A stretch of 64,000 bases of DNA from Micromonospora musae (GTDB lineage: Bacteria; Actinomycetota; Actinomycetes; Mycobacteriales; Micromonosporaceae): contig NZ_RAZT01000008.1 of assembly GCF_003626635.1 (NCBI RefSeq), positions 62,001 through 126,000 on the forward strand. The letters are read 5' to 3'. Below are positions 7,684 through 15,607 of this stretch, piece after piece; position 1 is the stretch's first letter, and every line of letters starts with the position of its first letter. The translations under genes and the position numbers were made by a program. The notes beneath the pieces are model-generated. The model was not told the DNA's origin. It did not search any database and saw nothing but the letters and a program-made list of their open reading frames with translations.

Positions 7684-8141
7684 GCAACGGGCCGCACGCG
7701 AAGCTCGCCGAACTCGGCTACGAGCTGCCCGAGGTGGTGCCGCCGGTGGCCAGCTACGTGCCGGCGGTGCAGTCCGGCGCGCACGTCTACGTCTCCGGCC
7801 AGCTGCCGATGGCGGAGGGGAAGTTGCTGGCCACCGGCAAGGTCGGGGCCGGCGTCTCCGCCGAGCAGGCCAAGGACCTCGCCGAGCGCTGCGCGCTCAA
7901 CGCGCTGGCCGCGATCGACTCGCTGGTCGGCCTGGAGAACGTCGTGAAGATCGTCAAGCTGACGGGCTTCGTGGCGTCCGCTCCCGGTTTCACGGGCCAG
8001 CCCGCCGTGATCAACGGCGCGTCCGACCTCTTCGGCGCCGTCTTCGGGGAGGCCGGTCGGCACGCGCGCAGCGCTGTCGGCGTGGCCGAGCTGCCCCTCG
8101 ACGCCCCGGTCGAGGTCGAGGTCATCGTCGAGGTCAGCTGA
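7680..8141 (+). CDS. ridA: RidA/YjgF family protein
   Basis: A 153-residue member of the RidA (YjgF/YER057c/UK114) family, whose best known members hydrolyse reactive enamine/imine intermediates from PLP enzymes. It belongs to the longer actinobacterial branch (Rv3678c type) with S-G-Q-L-P near 40, G-L-E-N-V-V-K-I-V-K-L, and the late A-R-S-A-V-G-V-A-E-L-P segment containing the arginine that binds carboxylate in active RidA proteins. The start is fixed by the ATGA overlap with the preceding mini-ORF and by GAGGTGG 5 bases upstream. It is followed after 127 bases by an MBL-fold gene, the same order as in mycobacteria. Confidence 0.9.
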   Translation: MSNGPHAKLAELGYELPEVVPPVASYVPAVQSGAHVYVSGQLPMAEGKLLATGKVGAGVSAEQAKDLAERCALNALAAIDSLVGLENVVKIVKLTGFVASAPGFTGQPAVINGASDLFGAVFGEAGRHARSAVGVAELPLDAPVEVEVIVEVS

Positions 8142-8255
8142 CCCGAGTGGTCCCGCTCCGCCCCGCGACCGGCGGCTCGTCGGTGACGAAAGTCGTGAAC
8201 GGGCAGAAACCTCTACGGTGTGCCGCAAGATCGTGGGGTGGGGCGGGCGGGGTCG

Positions 8256-8261
8256 TACGAT
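8256..8261 (+). promoter_or_regulatory. Candidate leaderless -10 box for the MBL-fold gene
   Basis: TACGAT lies at -13 to -8 from the ATG at 8269, one base further than the usual leaderless spacing. No ribosome site is visible before that ATG, which supports a leaderless start. Confidence 0.45.
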
Positions 8262-8268
8262 CGCAGCC

Positions 8269-9102
8269 ATGACCGGGCACGTGACCGCGCCGGCAGCGGC
8301 GCTCGCCGACCAGCTGCCGACCTGGGTGACGCTGCTCCGCGCCCCGAACCCGGGGCCGATGACGCTCGACGGCACCAACACCTGGCTGCTGCGCGCCCCC
8401 GGCGCGGAGCACGCGGTCGTCGTCGACCCGGGCCCCGCCGACGAGGCGCACCTGGCCGCGATCGCCGCGCACGGACCGGTCGCGCTGGTGCTGATCACCC
8501 ACGGCCACCCGGACCACACCGAGGGCGCGCCGAGGCTCAGCGAGCTGCTCGGCGGCGTGCCGGTACGCGCGGTCGACCCCGTGCACACCGTCGACGGCCG
8601 ATCGCTCGACGCCGACACCGACCTCGAGATTCCCGGGTTGAGCGTGCGGGTCGTCCCGGCCCCCGGTCACACGAGCGACTCCGTCTGCTTCCTGGTCGAG
8701 CGCGGCGACGAGCGGGTGGTGCTCACCGGCGACACCATCCTGGGCCGGGGCACCACCGTGGTGGCCCATCCGGACGGGCACCTGGGTGACTACCTGACGA
8801 GCCTGGAGGTGCTCTCGACGTACCGCGGCGTCCCGGCGCTGCCCGGGCACGGCCCGGCGCTGGCCGACTGCGGCGCGGCGGCCGACTTCTACCTGGCCCA
8901 CCGCCGGGCGCGGCTCGACCAGGTCCGGGCGGCGGTCGCCGCCGGCGCCACCACCCCCGCCGAGGTGGTCGCCGCCGTCTACGCCGACGTGGACCGCTCC
9001 CTCTGGTGGGCGGCCGAGTGGTCGGTACGCGCGCAGCTGGAGTACCTCGCGCCCGAGACCCGGGAATGCGTGACCGGGGACACGGAGTTGGAGCTGCCGT
9101 GA
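8269..9102 (+). CDS. Metallo-beta-lactamase-fold hydrolase (Rv3677c type)
   Basis: A 277-residue metallo-hydrolase. The zinc-binding signature T-H-G-H-P-D-H is at 77-83, followed by the third-ligand region A-P-G-H-T-S-D-S (about 144) and the G-D-T-I-L-G-R-G aspartate segment (about 165). The layout (N-G-x-M-T-L-D-G-T-N-T-W near the N-terminus, one MBL domain, a C-terminal helical LACTB2-like domain) is that of LACTB2/GloB-like proteins, some of which are RNA endonucleases; the substrate here is open. The ATG at 8269 is chosen because the frame upstream is not protein-like and a TACGAT box lies just before it. Its TGA overlaps the GTG of the following cyclase gene (GTGA), so both are translationally coupled. 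Confidence 0.88.
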   Translation: MTGHVTAPAAALADQLPTWVTLLRAPNPGPMTLDGTNTWLLRAPGAEHAVVVDPGPADEAHLAAIAAHGPVALVLITHGHPDHTEGAPRLSELLGGVPVRAVDPVHTVDGRSLDADTDLEIPGLSVRVVPAPGHTSDSVCFLVERGDERVVLTGDTILGRGTTVVAHPDGHLGDYLTSLEVLSTYRGVPALPGHGPALADCGAAADFYLAHRRARLDQVRAAVAAGATTPAEVVAAVYADVDRSLWWAAEWSVRAQLEYLAPETRECVTGDTELELP

Positions 9103-12100
9103 CCTGCCCGGTGTGCGGAACCGTAGCCGTCCCCGGCGCGCGGTTCTGCCACAACTGCGGCGCCGCGCTGCCGGCGGCCGCGACGTTGCCGGCCGCCGAA
9201 CGCCGAGTGGTGACGGTGCTCTTCGGCGACCTCTCCGACTTCACCTCCTGGTCGGAGGATCTCGACCCGGAGCGGGTCGGTGCGGTCACCGACCGGGTGC
9301 TCGCCGCCCTCGCCGGTGCGGTGAAGACCTTCGGCGGGCACGTCGACAAGCTGACCGGTGACGGGATCATGGCTGTCTTCGGCGCACCCGTGGCGCACGA
9401 GGACGACGCCGAGCGCGCCGTCCGTGCCGCGCTCTCCATGCAGCGGGCGGTCCGCCGGGTGCTCGACGACGAGCGCGGCGGCGGCGCGCCGCTGGGCCTG
9501 CGGGTCGGCCTGAACACCGGCGACGTCATCGCCGGCATCCAGGCCGCCATCGAGTACACGGTCATCGGCGACACCGTGAACACTGCCGCCCGGCTGGCCG
9601 ACGCGGCCGCCGTCGGCGCGGTCTACGCCGGCGCCCGCACCTCCGCGGCCACCCGGCACGTCGCCTCCTGGCGGGCGCTGCGCCCGCTGCGACTCAAGGG
9701 CAAGCGCGAGCCGGTCGAGGCGTACGAGCTGCTCGGCCTCCTGGACGCGCCCGGCACCCGTTCCGGGCTGGGCGACGAGGCCCCGTTCGTCGGGCGGGAG
9801 ACCGAGATCGGCCGGGTCGCCGGCCGGCTCGCCGAGGTGATCGACCGCGGCGAGCCCCGGGTGCTGCTCATGACGGCCGAGGCGGGAATCGGCAAGTCCC
9901 GGTTCGCCGCCGAGGTGGAGCGCCTGGCCGCCGGGTACGACGTGGGCGCCGGCCGGTACGCCGCGCACACCGGCGCCCGGGTGCTCTCGGTGCGCTGTGC
10001 GGCGTTCGGCGAGCGGCGGCGGCTCGCCCCGCTGGCCGACCTGGTCCGGGCCGCGGTCGGCCTGCCCAACGATCAGTCCACCGCGCTGACCCGCCCGGCG
10101 GTCGAGGAGCGGCTGCGCCGGCTCGGCCAGCGACTGGGCCGCGGCGCCGAACCCGCGCCGATCGTGACCGACCAGCTCCTCGCCCTGCTCGGCTACGCGG
10201 AGCTGACCACGGAGGTTCCCGACCAGGGTGGGTGGACCGCCACCCAGCCACCCACCGACGCCGAGGCGGTGCCGAACGCGGTCGCCGACCTGCTCAGCGC
10301 GCTCGCCGGTGAGGCGCCGCTGGTGGTCATCGTCGACGACCTGCACGACGCCACGGCGGAGACCATCCGCGCGCTCGGGCTGGCCCTGTCCCGGCTCAGC
10401 GGCCCGGTGCTGGTGCTGCTGCTCGGCCGCCCCGAGCTGGTCCGCACCGCGGGTGCGTTGACCCGGGTCGCCGACGCCGAGGTGCACGCCCTGCCGCCGC
10501 TGCGCGGCGCCGACGCGGCCCGGCTGTTGACCAGCTATCTGAGCGGCGGGAAGCTGCCGCAGGCGGATACCGACCGGCTGCTCGCCACGGCTCAGGGCAA
10601 CCCGTTCTACCTGGCGGAGCTGGTCACCCTGCTGCGGGAGCGGGGCGCGCTCACCGCGGTCGCCGGCCGCGCCGGCACGCCGAGCGTGGCCTGGCGGCTG
10701 GTGCCCGGCTCGCTGAGCAGCCGGCTGCTCTCCCGGGACCTCGCCGCCGTGCTGGCGGCCCGGCTCGACGCGTTGCCGCCGGAGGCCCGGTCGGTGCTGC
10801 GGGATGCCGCGGTGGTCGGTGACACGGTCCCCGCCGGGGCCCTGGAGGCGCTGCGCGAGCAGCGCGCCGGGCTGGACGGGCGGCCCGCCGCCGTGGTCGC
10901 GGTCGAGCTCGAACGAGCCGTCGACGAGCTGCTGCAACGGCGCATGCTGCACCGCACCCGGGCCGGGTACACGTTCGCCACCCCGCTGATGCGGGAGGCC
11001 GCGTACGCCGGGATCAGCAAGGCCGAGCTGGCCGAGCGGCACGCCGCCCTGGCCCGCTGGGCGGCGCCCGGCGCGGACGGGGACGAGCTTTCGGCCAAGC
11101 CGTCCGGCGTCTTCACCGACATCGACCGGGACGAGTTCGTCGCCGCCCACGTCGAGCGGACCGCGGCGCTCGCCGACGCGGTGAAGCTGCGTCCCGACGC
11201 GCCGGCGCGCGCGGTGGTGCCGCTCGGGGTCGCCGCGCTCGGTCGGGCCGCCCGCCGGTCCCTCACCGCGGGGGAGCCGGCCCTCGCCGTCGAGTACGCC
11301 GAACGCGCCGTCGAGCTGGCCCACGAGGCGGTGCCCGCCGCGGATCTCGTGGTCCACGCCCGCGCCCTGCTCCAGATCGGCCGGGCGGCCGACGCGCTCG
11401 CCTCGGCCGAGAAGATCGCCGCCAACGCGGGGGACGAGGGGACCCGGGCCAGCGCGCTCCTGCTCGCCGGGCAGGCGCACCAGACGCTCGGCGACCAGCA
11501 CCGGGCGGTCGCGGCGTGGCAGGAGGCCCTGCAGGTCGCCACCGCCGGCGAGCTGCCGACGCTGCGGGCCTCCGCGATGCGCCGGCTGGGCATGGCCGAC
11601 TTCGTGGCCGGGCGGCTCAGCCAGGCGAGCAGCCGGTTGGCGGCCGCGTACCAGGTGAGCCTCGCCGCGAAGGACCGGCCCGGGCAGGCGTGGTCGTTGC
11701 AGAACCTCGCCTGGGTCACCACCACCCGGGGTGACTTCGCGGGCGCCGACGCGGTCCTGAACCGCGCCGCGCGGCTCTTCGCCGAGTTGAAGGACCCGTA
11801 CGGCCGGGCCTGGCTGCGCGGCACCACGGCGTTCGCCCGACTGCTGGCCGGTCGGCTGCGGGAGGCGGACCGCCTGGCGCGGGTCTTCCTGCCGTTCGGC
11901 GAGCGGGTGGGGGAGGCGTGGGCGGTCGGGACGCTACGAGCGGTCGAGGCCTTCGCCAGCGCGGAGCTGGGTGATCTGGCCGAGGCGGACCGGGAGGCCC
12001 GGCGGGCCTACCGGGACTTCGACGCCGCCTCCGACGAGTGGGGGTGCGGATTCGCCCTGGTGGTGCGGGGTGTGGTGGCGCGCGGGCTGGGCGAGCCGGC

Positions 12101-12689
12101 GCACGCCGCCGACCTGCTCACCGACGCGCTGGGGTACGCCGAGCGCACGGCTCACCCGCTGTTGACCGGGATGGCCGGCACGCTGCGCGGTTTCGTGGCG
12201 CTGGAGTTGGGCGACGTGACGGCGGCGGAGCGGGACGCCCGGACGGTGCTGACCACTGTCGAGCCGAACAACCCGCAGGCGCCGGCGCAGGTCGCGCCCC
12301 GGGTGCTGCTGGCCACGGCCCGCCTCGCGATCGGCGACTCGGCGACCGCGGTGGGGCTGCTCGCCCCGGTGGCCACCGCCGCCGGGAGTACCCCCTCGTT
12401 GCTCATCTCCCGCCGGCAGACGCTCGCCCGGTACGCCTCGGCGCTGCTCGCCCACGGGCAGCCGGAGCAGGCGCTCGACTGGGCCTGCCGGGCGGCGGCG
12501 GCGCCGGCCGAGGACGTCCGCGGCCAGGTGATCGGGGCGATGGTGCAGGCGGAGACGTTCGCCGCGACCGGCCGTACCGCCGAGGCGCTGGCCGGCGCGG
12601 AGGAGGCGGTCCGGCTGGCGTACGGCACCGAGCAGCGCAGTGAGCGGCGCGGTGCCGAGGCGCTCCGGGCCCGCCTGGCCGCCGACTGA
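9099..12689 (+). CDS. Giant zinc-ribbon / class III nucleotide cyclase / AAA ATPase / TPR signalling protein
   Basis: A 1196-residue multidomain protein. A zinc ribbon (C3-P-V-C6 and C17-H-N-C20) is followed by a class III adenylate/guanylate cyclase domain (about 33-215) that keeps the two metal aspartates (D44, D88), the purine-contact lysine K84 and the N-T-A-A-R segment (N161, R165), so it looks catalytically competent. Next comes a STAND/AAA-like ATPase (F-V-G-R-E-x-E at 230, Walker A A-E-A-G-I-G-K-S-R at 260-268), then a helical region with tetratricopeptide-like repeats from about 720 to the end. This architecture is known in actinobacteria and proteobacteria; the signal and partners are unknown. 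The GTG at 9099 overlaps the upstream stop, which suggests functional coupling to the MBL hydrolase. Confidence 0.87.
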   Translation: MTCPVCGTVAVPGARFCHNCGAALPAAATLPAAERRVVTVLFGDLSDFTSWSEDLDPERVGAVTDRVLAALAGAVKTFGGHVDKLTGDGIMAVFGAPVAHEDDAERAVRAALSMQRAVRRVLDDERGGGAPLGLRVGLNTGDVIAGIQAAIEYTVIGDTVNTAARLADAAAVGAVYAGARTSAATRHVASWRALRPLRLKGKREPVEAYELLGLLDAPGTRSGLGDEAPFVGRETEIGRVAGRLAEVIDRGEPRVLLMTAEAGIGKSRFAAEVERLAAGYDVGAGRYAAHTGARVLSVRCAAFGERRRLAPLADLVRAAVGLPNDQSTALTRPAVEERLRRLGQRLGRGAEPAPIVTDQLLALLGYAELTTEVPDQGGWTATQPPTDAEAVPNAVADLLSALAGEAPLVVIVDDLHDATAETIRALGLALSRLSGPVLVLLLGRPELVRTAGALTRVADAEVHALPPLRGADAARLLTSYLSGGKLPQADTDRLLATAQGNPFYLAELVTLLRERGALTAVAGRAGTPSVAWRLVPGSLSSRLLSRDLAAVLAARLDALPPEARSVLRDAAVVGDTVPAGALEALREQRAGLDGRPAAVVAVELERAVDELLQRRMLHRTRAGYTFATPLMREAAYAGISKAELAERHAALARWAAPGADGDELSAKPSGVFTDIDRDEFVAAHVERTAALADAVKLRPDAPARAVVPLGVAALGRAARRSLTAGEPALAVEYAERAVELAHEAVPAADLVVHARALLQIGRAADALASAEKIAANAGDEGTRASALLLAGQAHQTLGDQHRAVAAWQEALQVATAGELPTLRASAMRRLGMADFVAGRLSQASSRLAAAYQVSLAAKDRPGQAWSLQNLAWVTTTRGDFAGADAVLNRAARLFAELKDPYGRAWLRGTTAFARLLAGRLREADRLARVFLPFGERVGEAWAVGTLRAVEAFASAELGDLAEADREARRAYRDFDAASDEWGCGFALVVRGVVARGLGEPAHAADLLTDALGYAERTAHPLLTGMAGTLRGFVALELGDVTAAERDARTVLTTVEPNNPQAPAQVAPRVLLATARLAIGDSATAVGLLAPVATAAGSTPSLLISRRQTLARYASALLAHGQPEQALDWACRAAAAPAEDVRGQVIGAMVQAETFAATGRTAEALAGAEEAVRLAYGTEQRSERRGAEALRARLAAD

Positions 12690-12830
12690 TCTCGCTCGCC
12701 GGTGGGCCGGACGCCGCAGCCGGGGGTTGTGTCGGTTCTGCTGATGTACCGGGGGCCGGGCAGCGGATAGCGTGTCAGGTTCACGCGGCGGTCCACAGTG
12801 GCGGCCGTACCGGCTTGGGGGAGGGCCGTC

Positions 12831-13334
12831 ATGAGGCTGCCGCGTTCGGTTGCCGGCTGGACGATCGCGGTGTTCGGCGTGCTGGCGTTGATCATGGGCG
12901 CGGTGGGGTTGCTCTGGCCGGAGGCGATGCTCCGCTCGCTCGGCTTCGAGGTGCCCGCCACCCGCGCCCCGGGTGACCACACCGGCACGTTCCTGATGGC
13001 CTCCTCGATGGCCTCGTTCAACATGGGCGTCTACTACCTGCTCGCCACCGCCACCGAATGGCGGGTCTTCTACCGGTTCACGGTCTTCTTCCGGCTCGTC
13101 ACCTTCACCGTCTTCAGCATCGCGGTGCTGGCCGAGATCGCGCCGGGCCGGTTCTTCGGGGTGGCGGCCTGGGAGGGCGCCGGTGCCCTGGCGACCGCCG
13201 TCGGCCTGTGGTGGGACGCCCGCCGGAACCGTGGTGTCGGGTCGGCCCGAGGTGGCGACGGGGCGGCCGATCCGAGCGGCCGGGCCGATGCCGGGGCGGC
13301 CGGCGAGGCGCCAGCAGCCGACGCGGTCCGCTGA
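12831..13334 (+). CDS. Small polytopic membrane protein of unknown function
   Basis: A 167-residue protein with about four membrane helices (13-33, 60-78, 83-106, 113-130) and a disordered Gly/Ala-rich cytoplasmic tail. The ATG at 12831 follows GGGGGAGG 7 bases upstream. I recognise no family motif. It ends 30 bases before the kinase gene, whose promoter overlaps its stop codon, so the two are probably transcribed separately. Confidence 0.8.
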   Translation: MRLPRSVAGWTIAVFGVLALIMGAVGLLWPEAMLRSLGFEVPATRAPGDHTGTFLMASSMASFNMGVYYLLATATEWRVFYRFTVFFRLVTFTVFSIAVLAEIAPGRFFGVAAWEGAGALATAVGLWWDARRNRGVGSARGGDGAADPSGRADAGAAGEAPAADAVR

Positions 13335-13358
13335 CCCGTCAGTACGGTTGGGTATTTT
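13331..13358 (+). promoter_or_regulatory. Leaderless promoter of the Ser/Thr kinase gene
   Basis: A -35-like CTGACC (13331-13336), a 16-base spacer and a -10 TATTTT (13353-13358) place the transcript start at the GTG at 13365: the -10 is at -12 to -7 and there is no ribosome site. The -35 overlaps the stop codon of the previous gene. Confidence 0.6.
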
Positions 13359-13364
13359 CGAGCT

Positions 13365-14894
13365 GTGACCGACACCCCGTCCGGCAGTCTGCCGGCACCC
13401 ATCGTGCCTGGTCTGACTGATTTGCGGGTATTTGCCCGAGGGGGCTACGCCACGGTCTACCGGGCCACCCAGATCTCCGTGGGCCGCGAGGTCGCGGTCA
13501 AGGTGGAGAATCGGACGCTCGACAGCGAGCGGGACCAGGCCCGGTTCCTGCGCGAGGCGCGCGCCGCCGGCCGGATGTCGTCCCACCCGCACGTGGTCGA
13601 TCTCTTCGACGTCGGCGTCACCGTCGACCAGCATCCCTACCTGATCATGGAGCTCTGCGACGGCTCGTACGCCGAGCGGATGCGCAACTCCCCGCTCGGC
13701 GCGGCCGAGGCGCGCGACCTGGGCATCAAGATCGCGGATGCGCTCGCCCACTCGCACGGGGCCGGAGTGCTGCACCGAGACGTCAAGCCGGCGAACATCC
13801 TCTACTCGCACTTCAACCCGGCCGTGCTCGCCGACTTCGGGCTGGCCGTACTGGCCGAGGTGCGCGATCCGACGGTCACGCTCGAGGTGCTGACGCCCGC
13901 GTACGCGCCGCCCGAGATGTTCAACCACAGCCCGCCCTCGCCGGCCGTCGACGTCTACGCGCTCTGCGCCACCCTCTACGCCGTCATGCACGGCCGGCCG
14001 CCGCGCTGGCAGGCCGAGCGCAACCCGAGCCTGGTCACCGTGCTGGAGATGTTCAACCAGCCGATTCCCGGGCTGCCCGGTGTTCCGGAAGCACTGATCG
14101 ACGTGCTGCGCGCCGGAATGGCGAACGATCCGGCCGATCGCCCCTCCGCCGCCGAGCTGCTCGGGCTGCTCGCCGCGCTCCCCATCGAGCCCGCCGCCAC
14201 CCCGGTCAGCGGCGCGCCCGTCCCGGGGATCCCGAGCAGGGGCGGCTTCACCGGCTCCGGCCCGTACGCCGGCCCGACGAGTCAGCCGCTGCCCCGTAAC
14301 CCGGCCGAGGACGCCCACCCCACCCTCCCCAGCCCCGCCAAGTCGGCCGGCCGGCGCTGGCGTCGGCGCTGGTTCCTCGGCGGTGCCGTGGTGCTCGCCG
14401 TGGCCGGTTCGGCCGCCGCCGGCGCCTGGGTCGCCGACGGCGCGCGGAAGCCGGATCCGTCGGTGAGCCGGGCCGCCGCTCCGGCGACCGAGGGACGGCT
14501 GCCCGGCTGCACCGACGCGGCCACCGTGGAGACGCTGCCCGAGGGGGCCCGGTGCGCGACCGGGCTGGAGTGCTTCGGGCCGGTACGGGTGCGCGGCACC
14601 CGCGCCGAGGCGACCCAGGTGACCTGCGACGGCCCGCACACCTGGGAGGCGTACGCCGAAGGGGTGCTCCCGGTGCACCTGGTCGGCGCCGGCTACCCGG
14701 AGATCACCGCGGACCCGGTGGTCCAGCAGGTGTGCGGCCCGACCACGTTCCGGCTGACCAGCCGGATCGATCCGACGGCCGGTTGGCACCTCGAGGTGTT
14801 GCCGCCGGTGGACGGCAGCATCGACCGGACGTTCCGCTGCCTGGCGGGGCGAGGCGTCGACGCGCTGGGCGGCCCGACGCTCACCGGGCACTGA
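13365..14894 (+). CDS. Membrane Ser/Thr protein kinase with Cys-rich extracellular domain
   Basis: A 509-residue Hanks-type kinase. Kinase motifs: Gly-rich loop R-G-G-Y-A-T-V-Y (25-32), K46 in A-V-K-V-E, H137-R-D-V-K-P-A-N, and D157-F-G-L-A. A Pro-rich juxtamembrane stretch (about 265-330) leads to one helix (336-358) and a 150-residue outer domain. That domain has six cysteines (segments P-G-C-T-D, A-R-C-A, E-C-F, V-T-C-D, V-C-G, F-R-C-L), likely disulfide-paired as in septum-formation-like sensor domains. PASTA repeats are absent, so the ligand probably differs from PknB. The activation loop D-F-G to A-P-P-E is short. It stands alone; no phosphatase or FHA gene is near. Confidence 0.9.
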   Translation: MTDTPSGSLPAPIVPGLTDLRVFARGGYATVYRATQISVGREVAVKVENRTLDSERDQARFLREARAAGRMSSHPHVVDLFDVGVTVDQHPYLIMELCDGSYAERMRNSPLGAAEARDLGIKIADALAHSHGAGVLHRDVKPANILYSHFNPAVLADFGLAVLAEVRDPTVTLEVLTPAYAPPEMFNHSPPSPAVDVYALCATLYAVMHGRPPRWQAERNPSLVTVLEMFNQPIPGLPGVPEALIDVLRAGMANDPADRPSAAELLGLLAALPIEPAATPVSGAPVPGIPSRGGFTGSGPYAGPTSQPLPRNPAEDAHPTLPSPAKSAGRRWRRRWFLGGAVVLAVAGSAAAGAWVADGARKPDPSVSRAAAPATEGRLPGCTDAATVETLPEGARCATGLECFGPVRVRGTRAEATQVTCDGPHTWEAYAEGVLPVHLVGAGYPEITADPVVQQVCGPTTFRLTSRIDPTAGWHLEVLPPVDGSIDRTFRCLAGRGVDALGGPTLTGH

Positions 14895-15030
14895 GCTTCC
14901 GTACCCACCGGCAGGCCGCCCTCGGCCCGGCGCTCGCCAGGCACTGAGCTTCCGCGCCCACCGGCAGACCCGCCTCGACCCGGTGCTCGCCGGGACGGCG
15001 AGCTTCGCATCCCCCGGCGACCCGCTCTCG
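14888..15030. repeat. Three tandem copies of a 53-base repeat
   Basis: Copies start at 14888 and 14941 with GCACTGAGCTTCCG, followed by ACCCACCGGCAG or CGCCCACCGGCAG variants; a third, decayed copy begins near 14992. The first copy starts inside the last codons of the kinase gene, so the repeat includes its stop codon. No gene is seen in 14895-15068. The copies could fold, but I see no clean terminator stem. Confidence 0.65.
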
Positions 15031-15068
15031 ATCCGAGAAGGACGGCGGTGCGAGGAGAGCCCGGGCGC

Positions 15069-15401
15069 TCAGCCGCCGTTCAGGCCGCGCCGACGGTCGC
15101 GTACCGCGCGCAGCGCGTCCCGGCTGTCCAACGCGTCGAGGGTGTCCGCGTCCACGCCGGACGGCTCGGGCAGGGGCGGCGGAATGGCCGCCGGAGGGTC
15201 CTCCGCCGTCGGTTCGTCGTGCTGGCGCGCCGCCGCCACCGACACGGCGGCGAGGATCGCGAGCAGCACGCAGAGCAGCGCCAGCACCACGCCGAGGAGA
15301 TCCTGCCGCCGCCACACCAGCAGCGTCACCAGCAGGGAGAGCGCGGCGACCGCCGCGACGACGGCGAGCGTCCGCGCGTCGGGCCTGGTCAACCGGTTCA
15401 C
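15069..15401 (-). CDS. Small two-helix membrane protein
   Basis: A 110-residue protein with two adjacent hydrophobic helices (about 12-29 and 34-58) and a Pro-rich, acidic cytoplasmic tail. No family is recognised. The GTG at 15401 is supported by a promoter with TTGACA (15430-15435), a 16-base spacer and CATGCT at -12 to -7. The gene faces the kinase gene across the tandem repeat region. Confidence 0.7.
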   Translation of the reverse strand: MNRLTRPDARTLAVVAAVAALSLLVTLLVWRRQDLLGVVLALLCVLLAILAAVSVAAARQHDEPTAEDPPAAIPPPLPEPSGVDADTLDALDSRDALRAVRDRRRGLNGG

Positions 15402-15407
15402 CCGTCC

Positions 15408-15435
15408 AGCATGTCGACGGCGCAGCGGCTGTCAA
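15408..15435 (-). promoter_or_regulatory. Leaderless promoter with consensus -35
   Basis: Reading leftward, TTGACA (15435-15430), a 16-base spacer and CATGCT (15413-15408) lie so that the -10 is at -12 to -7 from the GTG at 15401. The -35 is a perfect match to the sigma-70 type consensus. Confidence 0.6.
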
Positions 15436-15514
15436 CCCGCCACTACGCGCGTGGGGTGGCGTCGAAGTCGGGAAAAACGTTACGGCGGACCGGTGATTGT
15501 CGCTTTTGTAGGCG

Positions 15515-15543
15515 TTTTGCGCGCCACATTCATTGCCTACGAT
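15515..15543 (+). promoter_or_regulatory. Candidate promoter of the secreted peptidase gene
   Basis: TACGAT at 15538-15543 is a good actinobacterial -10; TTTTGC/TTTGCG at 15515-15521 is a weak -35 at 16-17 bases. The surrounding 60 bases are unusually AT-rich for this genome. The leader of about 58 bases would include the GGAAGG ribosome site before the ATG at 15608. Confidence 0.5.
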
Positions 15544-15607
15544 CTCTAGAGTGGCGGAAGTCGGGCGGTGCCCCCGACCTTCCCTGTCGTCCACGGAAGG
15601 CGTCCAC

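Noticed and set aside
8979..14891. Very long open frames on the minus strand opposite the cyclase and kinase genes
   Set aside because: Low-complexity Arg/Gly/His translations and no start signals; the plus strand carries catalytic motifs in order.
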